From assembly GCF_900099735.1 (NCBI RefSeq), contig NZ_FNDT01000001.1, forward strand, positions 186,001 to 250,000: DNA of 64,000 bases, read 5' to 3'. Below the pieces are notes generated by a model. That model did not search any database and was not told where the DNA came from. It was given only the letters and a program-made list of their open reading frames with translations. This document shows, piece after piece, positions 27,463 to 37,654 of the stretch. This DNA comes from Arthrobacter subterraneus. Its GTDB lineage: Bacteria > Actinomycetota > Actinomycetes > Actinomycetales > Micrococcaceae. Position numbers and translations under genes: made by a program. Position 1 is the first letter of the stretch, and each line of letters opens with the position of its first letter.

Positions 27463-28260
27463 TTAGGACGCAGTCCATCCTCCGTCGACCATCATGGCCG
27501 TACCAGTGACCATGTTGGACCAACCGGAGGCGAGGTAGAGAATGGCACCGGTAACGTCGCCTAGGGTTCCGAAGCGGTGCATTGGTATCCGGTCGAGAAG
27601 ACTCCGCCTGGTCTCTGGCTGTGCCAGCAAGGACTGGGTCAATCCCGTCTCAATGAAGGTGGGGCAGACGCTGTTGACGAGAATCCGTGGAGCCCATTCA
27701 ACGGCAAGGGTTTTTGTCATCAGTTCCAGCCCACCCTTGCTGGAACAGTAGGCGACGCGCGTAGGCGAACCGACGTGCCCGTACCGGGACGACACGTTGA
27801 TGATCTTCCCCATGCCGTTCGCGCCGAGCGCCCGCGCAAAAGCTTGGGAGGTGAAGAAGGCCCCTCTGAGATTAACGTTCATTACCGAATCCCATTCAGA
27901 TTCGGTCACTTCAAGCGCCGGAGTGCGGATGTTGATCCCGGCGCAGTTCACCAGCACGTCGAGTGCACCGAAATGGCTGTGCGCGCTGTGCACCATGCGT
28001 TCGATGTCCGCCGCGGAGGCCACATCGGCGGTGATTCCCAGAATCCGGTCCGGTGCCAGGGACTGCGCACGAAGACGCCCCACCGCTTCTTCGACCGCGA
28101 GCCCGTTCCGCCCGGCTATGGCCACGGAGGCCCCGATCCTGGCGAGTTCGAGGGCTACATTCTCGCCAATACCCCGCGACCCTCCGGAAATCAGGAACGT
28201 ACGGTTCGCAAGTCCGGTGGCAAGCACGTTGATCAGGGCCGTCCCATTCGCAGAGTTCAT
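27463..28260 (-). CDS. SDR-family oxidoreductase
   Basis: 265-residue short-chain dehydrogenase with the cofactor loop FLISGGSRGIGENVALELA, an Arg after the second strand (IAGRNG) that suggests NADP or mixed preference, the NCAG variant of the NNAG motif, and catalytic AYCSSKGGLELMTKTLAVEW. It is the last gene of the TRAP unit, 10 bp after the 3-hydroxyacyl-CoA-dehydrogenase-like gene. Substrate unknown, probably a hydroxy acid or alcohol related to the imported compound. Confidence 0.88.
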   Translation of the reverse strand: MNSANGTALINVLATGLANRTFLISGGSRGIGENVALELARIGASVAIAGRNGLAVEEAVGRLRAQSLAPDRILGITADVASAADIERMVHSAHSHFGALDVLVNCAGINIRTPALEVTESEWDSVMNVNLRGAFFTSQAFARALGANGMGKIINVSSRYGHVGSPTRVAYCSSKGGLELMTKTLAVEWAPRILVNSVCPTFIETGLTQSLLAQPETRRSLLDRIPMHRFGTLGDVTGAILYLASGWSNMVTGTAMMVDGGWTAS

Positions 28261-28269
28261 GGCCTCGTC

Positions 28270-29229
28270 CTAGTCGATCGGTGGGTTGCCCAGGCGCTGC
28301 TTCAGCGCCCCCAGCTCGGCATAGGCACGGTCGCGGTACTTCGCGAGCCCTCCGGCCTGTGCCGGATCCATCGCGAGGAAACCCTGGCCGCTCTTCATGC
28401 CCAGCTGCCCGGCAGCCACCTTTTCCCGAAGCAGGGACGGAGCCGCGAAACGCTCACCGTAGGCGGCCTCCATGCTGCGGAATGCACCCTCATAGACATC
28501 GAGTCCGGCAATATCTGCGATAGCAAACGGCCCGAACACCGCCAGCCGGAATCCGAAGGAGTTGCTCACCACTTCATCAATCTGGGCCGGGTCGGCAAGT
28601 CCCTCCTCAACCATCCGCACCGCCTCCTGATACAGGGCGAACTGCAGGCGGTTGGCAACGAAGCCGGCGGAATCGCTCACTTGCGTGGCTACCTTGCCGG
28701 CCCGCCCGAGCAGCTTCTCCACCGCTTCCACCGCACCAGCCGAGGTACTCACCGTGGGGATAATTTCCACCGAGGGTACAAAGTAGGACGGGTTCATCCA
28801 GTGCACACCGAGGAAATTCTCCGGTTCGGCGGAAGATTCAGCCAGGGTAGAGATAGGAATTGCGGAGGTATTGCTGCCGATGATCGTGCCGGACTTAGCC
28901 GCCGCACTGATCTGCCCGATGACTGATTGCTTCAGCTCCAGCCGTTCCGGGACAACCTCGGCGACGTAATCGACGTCGTCAACCGCGTCCGCGAGCGAGT
29001 GCGCGGCGCGCAGGTTGCTCTCCAGCAGCTCACCGGCGCCGGAGGGGAACAGCCCCTCCCCCTCGTACCGCCGGCCTTCCTCGACCAGGCGGTCCACCGA
29101 TTTACGGGCCGCTTCGGCGTCGATATCAGCGATCTTGCAGCACACCCCCGAAAGCGCCAGGGACTGGGCCATACCCCCGCCCATGTAGCCCCCGCCGATA
29201 ATGGCTGCGCTGTTGATCTGTACCGTCAT
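28270..29229 (-). CDS. 3-hydroxyacyl-CoA dehydrogenase-like enzyme (possibly a free beta-hydroxy acid dehydrogenase)
   Basis: 319-residue protein with an N-terminal Rossmann fold (AAIIGGGYMGGGMAQSLALSG, acidic IADID after the second strand, indicating NAD) and the family's C-terminal helical domain. The catalytic His lies in GVHWMNPSYFVPSVEIIP. Conserved VSDSAGFVANRLQFALYQEA and GPFAIADIAGLDVY follow. The HWMNPSYFVP motif differs from the usual HFFNP of acyl-CoA enzymes, and relatives such as L-carnitine and gulonate dehydrogenases act on free hydroxy acids. With a TRAP transporter and BKACE nearby, it may make the beta-keto acid that BKACE cleaves. This is inference. Confidence 0.85.
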   Translation of the reverse strand: MTVQINSAAIIGGGYMGGGMAQSLALSGVCCKIADIDAEAARKSVDRLVEEGRRYEGEGLFPSGAGELLESNLRAAHSLADAVDDVDYVAEVVPERLELKQSVIGQISAAAKSGTIIGSNTSAIPISTLAESSAEPENFLGVHWMNPSYFVPSVEIIPTVSTSAGAVEAVEKLLGRAGKVATQVSDSAGFVANRLQFALYQEAVRMVEEGLADPAQIDEVVSNSFGFRLAVFGPFAIADIAGLDVYEGAFRSMEAAYGERFAAPSLLREKVAAGQLGMKSGQGFLAMDPAQAGGLAKYRDRAYAELGALKQRLGNPPID

Positions 29230-29273
29230 GACGTGCCCTTCCGTAATGCGACCGGGGCCGCTGGTACATGGAT

Positions 29274-30548
29274 CTATTTGAGGACCTGGGGCAGCCAGGT
29301 CGAGATGGCCGGGATGAAGCTCAGGATCAGCACATCGACGAAAAGGATGGCTACGAACGGAATGATCGCCCGCGACAGCACCGCAATTTTCAGGTTTGAG
29401 ATCTGCGACGCCACGAAGAGGTTGATGCCAACCGGAGGCGTAATAAGCCCGATCGCCAGGTTCACAACCATGATGATGCCGAAGTGCACCGGATCGATCC
29501 CCAGGCCGGTTGCCACCGGAAGCAGGATGGGGACGAGGATCAGAATCGCCGCTGCTGCTTCGATGAACATGCCGGTGAGCAGGAGCACAACGTTCACCAC
29601 AATGATGAAGACAGCAACGTTCATGTTGGCCTCGGCGAACATGTTGGAGATTTGGGTGGGGATCCCCAGTCGGTTGATCAGGAATCCGAAGAGCCCCGCG
29701 GTGCCGATCACGATCATGACAATTGCCGTAGTAACAGCCGACTTGCTGAAGATGCCCAGAAGTTCACAGAGCTTGATCTTCCGGTACACGAGCATGCCGA
29801 CGACCAGCGAGTAGGCAACTGCCACGACGGCGGCCTCGGTGGGTGTGAAGACGCCTCCGTAAATCCCGCCCAGAACGATCACGGGCATCAACAGCGCGAG
29901 GAGCGCCCCGCGGAATGAACGCAGTAGTCCCTTGAAGTCAGTACGCTCCACGCCCTTGTAACCGCGCTTCTTAGATACAACGTAGGCGGCGATCAGTAGC
30001 GATGCCGTGACAAAGAGCCCGGGCAGGATGCCCGCTATGAACATGTCCCCGACGGAAACCTTCGCTGCAATCGCGTACAGGATCAGTGGGATGCTGGGCG
30101 GAATGATGATACCGAGCGCTCCGGAAACCGCCTGGTTGGCGCTGGCGAACCTGTCGCTGTAGCCCCGTGCGACCATGGCGGGAATCATGATAGAGCCGAT
30201 GGCCGCCGTTGTTGCGGCGCCAGAGCCGGAGATCGCAGCGAAGAACATCGACGTCACCACTACCACCATTGCAAGTCCGCCGGTGATGTGACCCACGATG
30301 GCGCTGGCAAACTGAATGAGCTTCTCCGAGATTCCGCCGGACTGCATGAGATAGCCGGCGAGAATGAAGAAGGGGATAGCCATCAGGGGGAAGGAGTTCA
30401 TGGAATTGAAGATCTGCTGCGGAACCACTTCAAGACCAAAGGTGTCGCCCACCACAGCGGTCAGCGCTGTGGCGAGGCCGAGCGCGACAGCGATCGGGAC
30501 CCCCAACGCGAAACAGACTACGACAGCGCCAAAGAGAAGGCCGCCCAT
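29274..30548 (-). CDS. dctM: TRAP transporter large permease (DctM)
   Basis: 424-residue DctM subunit with some 12 hydrophobic segments and the family blocks FPLMAIPFFILAGYLMQSGG, SGSGAATTAAIGSIMIPAM, IIPPSIPLILYAI and LITPPVGINLFVAS. It forms the Na+-dependent translocation channel with DctQ and takes substrate from the DctP binding protein. The start lies next to the dctQ stop with no gap. Intact in this window even though dctP and the dctQ start are disrupted. Confidence 0.95.
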   Translation of the reverse strand: MGGLLFGAVVVCFALGVPIAVALGLATALTAVVGDTFGLEVVPQQIFNSMNSFPLMAIPFFILAGYLMQSGGISEKLIQFASAIVGHITGGLAMVVVVTSMFFAAISGSGAATTAAIGSIMIPAMVARGYSDRFASANQAVSGALGIIIPPSIPLILYAIAAKVSVGDMFIAGILPGLFVTASLLIAAYVVSKKRGYKGVERTDFKGLLRSFRGALLALLMPVIVLGGIYGGVFTPTEAAVVAVAYSLVVGMLVYRKIKLCELLGIFSKSAVTTAIVMIVIGTAGLFGFLINRLGIPTQISNMFAEANMNVAVFIIVVNVVLLLTGMFIEAAAAILILVPILLPVATGLGIDPVHFGIIMVVNLAIGLITPPVGINLFVASQISNLKIAVLSRAIIPFVAILFVDVLILSFIPAISTWLPQVLK

Positions 30549-31058
30549 TTAGATTTCCCCTTCCGTGATGCCCTCAAGGCCCTTCGGCGCATGTTCGGTG
30601 CCCTGGATGTCCGGGGCGAGTTCCTCAATCATCAGGACGAACGTGTTCAGCAGCATCAATAGGCCGCCAACAGACAGCGCGAGCATGGGCCACATCATGG
30701 AGACACCGGTTGCCGGTGCCCTCTGGTAGGACACCGTGGAGGCGATTTCCCATCCGTAGACGATGAGGATGATGTAGAAGACCAGTGACAACGCGTGTGC
30801 GGCGATCTTGACCACTTTCCAGGCAAGGCCTTTCAGCAGATCCGGTAAGATCTCGACGGCCAGGAGAGTCCCCCGCCGGACGGCGTAGGCCGCTCCAAGG
30901 AGTGTCAGCCAGATCATGAGGAACCGTGAGACCTCTTCGGAGAAGGTCAGCGAGTCGCCCACCACGAAACGGGCAAATACCTGCCAGGTGATGAGCACGG
31001 TCATGATGGCTAGCATGAGCGCGAGGACTACTCCCACGGTGTGGTTGATGGCATCCAT
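30549..31058 (-). CDS. dctQ: TRAP transporter small permease (DctQ), native start displaced by inversion
   Basis: Four-helix DctQ subunit, 169 residues from the first in-frame ATG (MDAINHTVGVVLALMLAIMT). It shows the family's TWQVFARFV and FSEEVSRFLMIWLTLLGAAY. No ribosome-binding site precedes this ATG. A good one (AAGGAG, then GTGAAGAAGTCG) lies at about 31359-31375 on the opposite strand, inside a segment that looks inverted; that was probably the real dctQ start. Upstream of the ATG the frame runs into antisense of the displaced dctP end. DctQ may therefore be poorly made in this arrangement. Confidence 0.85.
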   Translation of the reverse strand: MDAINHTVGVVLALMLAIMTVLITWQVFARFVVGDSLTFSEEVSRFLMIWLTLLGAAYAVRRGTLLAVEILPDLLKGLAWKVVKIAAHALSLVFYIILIVYGWEIASTVSYQRAPATGVSMMWPMLALSVGGLLMLLNTFVLMIEELAPDIQGTEHAPKGLEGITEGEI

Positions 31059-31068
31059 AATGCGGACA

Positions 31069-31302
31069 TCCGAGGAAGACCAGCAGGCCATCCTGGAAGC
31101 TGCAGAGTACGCGCTCCCGATCCAGCGGCAGGCGAGCCAGGACCAAGAAGCAGAGATGAAGAAGAAGCTCGTCGAGGAAGGCATGGAACTGACAGAGCCG
31201 GACCTCGAACCGTTCCGCAAGGCCGTCGAGCCCGTCTACGAGAAGTGGGCCCCGGAGATCGGCCAGGAACTCGTCGACAAGGTCAAGAACTTCCAGTACT
31301 AG
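31069..31302 (+). pseudogene. dctP: Displaced 3' fragment of dctP, on the wrong strand
   Basis: Encodes SEEDQQAILEAAEYALPIQR and continues to a stop at 31302. The pattern (EEDQ..I.EAA..., KLVEEGMELTEPDLEPFRK, VEPVYEKW) is the standard C-terminus of DctP-type binding proteins. It lacks its own start; the longer open frame upstream is antisense to dctQ. Combined with the 265 residues of the minus-strand fragment it makes about 343 residues, the usual DctP length, so nothing appears to be lost. Confidence 0.88.
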
Positions 31303-31313
31303 ACCTCTACCTC

Positions 31314-31345
31314 AGCGGCGGGAGCTCCATCGGGGCCCCGCCGCT
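31314..31345. terminator. Hairpin originally between dctP and dctQ
   Basis: Stem AGCGGCGGG / CCCGCCGCT with a 14-base loop, 11 bp after the displaced dctP stop. No T-run follows. Hairpins here are common in TRAP operons, where they allow more binding protein than permease to be made. It lies inside the inverted segment. Confidence 0.65.
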
Positions 31346-31381
31346 GTCGCAGTGCATAAAGGAGCAAACGTGAAGAAGTCG

Positions 31382-32179
31382 CTACGGCGGGAAGGAGTCG
31401 AAGAGCTTCTTGCTCATCATCATCGGCGCCGGTGAGTAGACGTGCTGGGTCATGTTGAGGTAGTCCTGCACCTCGTAGAACTTCACGTCGTAGATGGTCG
31501 GCAATGGGTTCTCCTGGCTTTCCATCACGCCTTGCTGGAGCGCGGTGTAGACCTCCGGCCATGCCATCGGAGTGGCGTTGGCCCCTAGCGCGGTCCAGGT
31601 ATCCACTTGGACTTCGCTTTCCTGGGTGCGATGCTTAATGCCGTTCAGGTCCTCCGGTGTGTTGATCGGGCGAACGCTGTTGGTCTCGTGCCGAAAGCCA
31701 TTTTCCATCCACGCCAGAATCTTCACGTTGGCGGCTTCTTCTAGGGACTTGGCCAGATCCTCCCCGATTTCGCTGTCCAGCACGGCGTACGCGTGCTCGG
31801 GGCTGTCTATCAGGTACGGCAGGTCGAAAAGGAAGAACTCAGGAGCGAATCCGCCGATAGGCCCAGTAGAGCTTATGCCCATGTCAATGGAGTCGATGGA
31901 CATGCCCTCGACCACCTCGCGCTCGCCGCCCAGTGCGTTGTTGTAGTGGTACTTGACTTTGATCCGACCGTCGGTGAGTTCTTCGAGCTTGTCGCCGAAG
32001 GCCTTCACTCCAACGTGCTGGTGAGAGCCCTCTCCGAGCGGCAGGCTCATGTCGAGCGTTCCGGTGTATGGTTCGGCATTCTGACTACCGGCCGCCCCAC
32101 CGCATCCGGCGACCGCTAGCGCCACACCCAGTCCGAGACCGAGCGCCGCGAGAGCCCTCTTTCCAAATTTCTTCTGCAT
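31382..32179 (-). pseudogene. dctP: TRAP substrate-binding protein DctP, 5' part truncated by inversion
   Basis: Lipoprotein-type binding protein: basic start MQKKFGKRALAALG, hydrophobic stretch, and lipobox AVAGCGG (Cys about residue 24). The DctP fold follows (LDMSLPLGEGSHQHVGVKAF; GYNNALGG-like KYHYNNALGGEREVVEG; EVQVDTWTALGANATPMAWPEVYTALQQG). The ATG at 32179 has GGAGGG eight bases upstream. The frame stops with TAG at 31382 right after KKLFDSFPP, about 78 residues early; the missing end lies on the other strand at 31069-31302. As read, the protein lacks the last helices of the fold and is probably non-functional. Confidence 0.9.
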
Positions 32180-32286
32180 GATCCTGTGCCCTCCGTTGGG
32201 TGAATTGTCCGTCGGGGCCTGCGGTCCTGACACGTAAGCTGCGTCACATCGCCGGCACAGTCAGGAACACTATGAGGTGCGCAATG

Positions 32287-32302
32287 TGTTAAGCAACATT
32301 AA
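32287..32302. promoter_or_regulatory. Candidate LacI operator, copy 2 (upstream of TRAP unit)
   Basis: TGTTAAGCAACATTAA, identical at 15 of 16 positions to the motif at 27393-27408 in front of the lacI-BKACE unit, and in the same orientation relative to the gene. It lies 108 bp before the dctP start. Confidence 0.6.
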
Positions 32303-32387
32303 GTCGCGGCGGACTCCGCCGGATATGGTTACGTATGCATAACGAAGCGCGTCCTGTCCACAAATTATTCACCGGGACACGTCGAAA

Positions 32388-32413
32388 TCCCGCCAGAGGG
32401 CGAACCGGCGGGA
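32388..32413 (-). terminator. Candidate terminator downstream of guaB
   Basis: Stem TCCCGCC / GGCGGGA with a 12-base loop, about 100 bp beyond the guaB stop. Only three T follow on the minus strand, so it is weak. The 336-bp gap between dctP and guaB otherwise holds the operator copy at 32287 and nothing else recognisable. Confidence 0.45.
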
Positions 32414-32515
32414 GGGGCGTGGCTGGGCGCGAGCCTTTATGAGGACTTAACGGACGTACGGCGGGGTGAACGTTGACCTATGGAGAGTTCACTTAATCAG
32501 CACTGAACACAGAGC

Positions 32516-34228
<1,713 letters not shown>

Positions 34229-34256
34229 TCATGACCGCTAGCGGCTGTGTGCCTTT

Positions 34257-35882
<1,626 letters not shown>

Positions 35883-35954
35883 TCAGGCTTGTGCAGGGAT
35901 GTGTACTTACAGGAAAGAACCCCGGCCGATGATGACCGGGGTTCTTCTGCACAA

Positions 35955-36251
35955 CTACTTGACTACGATCGCCAGTACGTCGCGGGCGGAAAGAACCAGG
36001 TACTCCTGGCCACCGTGCTTGACTTCGGTGCCACCGTACTTGGAGTAGATGACGACGTCGCCTTCAGCCACATCAACCGGAACGCGGTTGCCGTTGTCGT
36101 CAACGCGGCCGGGGCCTACTGCGACAACTTCGCCCTCCTGGGGCTTCTCCTTCGCGGTGTCCGGGATGACCAGACCGGATGCGGTGGTCTGCTCGCCTTC
36201 CAGCGGGCGAACAACAATACGATCTTCAAGAGGCTTGATAGAGACCGACAC
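35955..36251 (-). CDS. groES: 10-kDa co-chaperonin GroES
   Basis: Lid protein of the GroEL ring, 98 residues: [20 protein letters not shown] at the start, the mobile-loop region [20 protein letters not shown], and the C-terminal [11 protein letters not shown] 36251 is chosen from the fit to the family and AAGGAGAGG just upstream. The open frame extends back to 36332 but that part spans the CIRCE-containing leader. It precedes groEL by 87 bp on the same transcript. Confidence 0.97.
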   Translation of the reverse strand: MSVSIKPLEDRIVVRPLEGEQTTASGLVIPDTAKEKPQEGEVVAVGPGRVDDNGNRVPVDVAEGDVVIYSKYGGTEVKHGGQEYLVLSARDVLAIVVK

Positions 36252-36342
36252 TCGGACCTCTCCTTCACTTGGTTTGAATGAATCTGGGTATCGAGCAGGC
36301 GCTGACCGTCGTCGCGGTGCCGGTTGGCGCATCCTCGAAGGA

Positions 36343-36369
36343 TTAGCACCCTCATAGCGAGAGTGCCAA
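36343..36369. promoter_or_regulatory. CIRCE element, promoter-distal copy
   Basis: TTAGCACCC, nine bases, GAGTGCCAA: one mismatch per arm to the CIRCE consensus. It lies between the groES promoter -10 box and the groES start, as expected for an HrcA operator in the leader. Confidence 0.88.
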
Positions 36370-36374
36370 GTCTG

Positions 36375-36403
36375 ACTTTATGCAACGGTTAGCACTCGGT
36401 CAA
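36375..36403 (-). promoter_or_regulatory. groESL promoter
   Basis: On the minus strand TTGACC (36398-36403), a 17-base spacer and TAAAGT (36375-36380), a good sigma-70-type promoter. The spacer and -35 overlap the upstream CIRCE box and the start point falls in the downstream one, so HrcA binding would block it. Confidence 0.75.
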
Positions 36404-36415
36404 GGCGAGTGCCAG
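36389..36415. promoter_or_regulatory. CIRCE element, promoter-overlapping copy
   Basis: TTAGCACTC (perfect arm), nine bases, GAGTGCCAG. It covers the -35 box and spacer of the groES promoter. The two copies have centres 46 bp apart. Confidence 0.88.
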
Positions 36416-36450
36416 AGGCTGGCAACTTATGGACGCCCGGCGGCCTCCAG

Positions 36451-37434
36451 TCAGGCGCTCCTGCGCTTAATCAGGGTTCCCGGGAACCGCACCTGATGCG
36501 CTGGGAGATCGGGGTTCTGCAGCCGGTCGAGAAGCATCCTCGCGCCGACCCGCGCCATCTCGCGGCTGGGCTGGCGCACGGTGGTCAGGCCGAATGATTC
36601 CCATGAGGCCATTTCGACGTCGTCGTAACCAATCACCCAGCAGTCAGCCGGCGCTGACAGCCCGTTTTTGCGCAGGGCATCCAGAGCGCCGAAAGCCATA
36701 TAGTCATTGACACAGAAAACAGCCATAGGACGAGGGTCCCGCTGCAAGAACTCCTCCACAATCCGCACTGCGCGGTCATGGGAGAACTCGCCGCCGAACT
36801 GCAGATGTGCAGGCACCGGATGCCCGTGTTCGGCCATCCGGTTCAAAAACCCGGTGCAGCGGTCCCTGGAGGTGCTGGCACGTTCGGTGCCGCCTATGAG
36901 CGCCACGCCTGTACGTCCATGTGCTGACAGGTAGTCGGCCACGGCGGCCCCTCCGGCAAAATTTTCGCTGGCGACCTGGTCGCAGTCGAGCCCATCAACA
37001 ATGCGGTTAATCAACACAATGGGGCTGTCCTGCTCGACTGCCACCTGGAGCTCCGGGGATTCTTCAGTAGCCGTGGTGAAGACCACACCATCCACCGCAC
37101 GCTCCCGGATTGCGGCCAGCGCGTCACTATGGCTGTCGCCACCGGCATTCCAGATCACAACCCGGTATCCGGCCCCGTCGAGCTCCCGTGTCACCTCGTC
37201 CAGTATCTCGGGATAAAACGGATTGGTCAGGTCATCCACCACGACGCCAATGGTGCGGGTGCGCCGCGTCTTCATGGCCTGGGCGCCGGCGTGCGGAACG
37301 TATCCCAACGTCTCCATGGCCGCACGTACCCTGGCGGCGGTTTCGGGCGAGAGCTTGGAGGAGGACGAGAGGGCCCGGGAGACAGTGGCCTGAGAGACGC
37401 CGGCCAGCTGGGCAACATCGCGACTGGTAACCAT
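36451..37434 (-). CDS. LacI-family transcriptional regulator, divergent from HisD-like operon
   Basis: 327-residue LacI-type repressor beginning MVTSRDVAQLAGVSQATVSR (helix-turn-helix), followed by the hinge VRAAMETLGYVPHAGAQAMK and an effector-binding domain (TIGVVVDDLTNPFYPEILDE; CVNDYMAFGALDALR; GYDDVEMA). ATG 37434 is chosen because GGAGGAG lies upstream; the open frame extends to 37596. Two copies of the palindrome GTATACGTATAC lie 84 and 129 bp upstream, between this gene and the dehydrogenase operon on the other strand, and are its likely operators. Confidence 0.92.
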   Translation of the reverse strand: MVTSRDVAQLAGVSQATVSRALSSSSKLSPETAARVRAAMETLGYVPHAGAQAMKTRRTRTIGVVVDDLTNPFYPEILDEVTRELDGAGYRVVIWNAGGDSHSDALAAIRERAVDGVVFTTATEESPELQVAVEQDSPIVLINRIVDGLDCDQVASENFAGGAAVADYLSAHGRTGVALIGGTERASTSRDRCTGFLNRMAEHGHPVPAHLQFGGEFSHDRAVRIVEEFLQRDPRPMAVFCVNDYMAFGALDALRKNGLSAPADCWVIGYDDVEMASWESFGLTTVRQPSREMARVGARMLLDRLQNPDLPAHQVRFPGTLIKRRSA

Positions 37435-37517
37435 TGCTTCTCCTCCGGTCCGCTGGAGCCGGGACGACCCATTTCCCGCTTTTCTTTTCGTGCAGCGTGG
37501 CGCGGCATCCATAGGCA

Positions 37518-37529
37518 GTATACGTATAC
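37518..37529. promoter_or_regulatory. LacI operator palindrome, copy A
   Basis: GTATACGTATAC, a perfect 12-base palindrome with the central CG common in LacI-family operators. It lies between the divergent regulator and the HisD-like operon. Confidence 0.8.
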
Positions 37530-37561
37530 AAAAGGACGAAAGAAGGGCTTGAGTCTTTTCA

Positions 37562-37575
37562 TGTATACGTATACA
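37562..37575. promoter_or_regulatory. LacI operator palindrome, copy B
   Basis: TGTATACGTATACA, a perfect 14-base palindrome containing the same 12-base core as copy A. Core centres are 45 bp apart, a spacing that would allow cooperative binding of two dimers. It lies about 80 bp before the dehydrogenase start. Confidence 0.82.
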
Positions 37576-37654
37576 CTCGGTGGCGGCGGTCATCAACGGC
37601 TGCTACGGGCGCTTTTTTAGTGACGCCCATCAACGAAGATGGAAGGTTCTCACC

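Larger units (their letters stand above)
31066..31383. other. Inverted segment containing the dctP 3' end and the dctP-dctQ junction
   Basis: On the plus strand this segment carries the last ~78 codons of dctP, the intergenic hairpin, and a ribosome-binding site with a GTG start fitting dctQ, while all the surrounding TRAP genes are on the minus strand. Turning it round would rejoin the ...KKLFDSFPP end of the minus-strand dctP fragment with SEEDQQAILEAA... and place the GTGAAGAAGTCG start before dctQ. Breakpoints are certain only to a few bases, and no long inverted repeats are visible at them. Confidence 0.8.

Noticed and set aside
30916-31302. A stand-alone plus-strand gene overlapping dctQ
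   Set aside because: The first part is antisense to dctQ; only the SEEDQQ... part is meaningful and it is the displaced dctP end.
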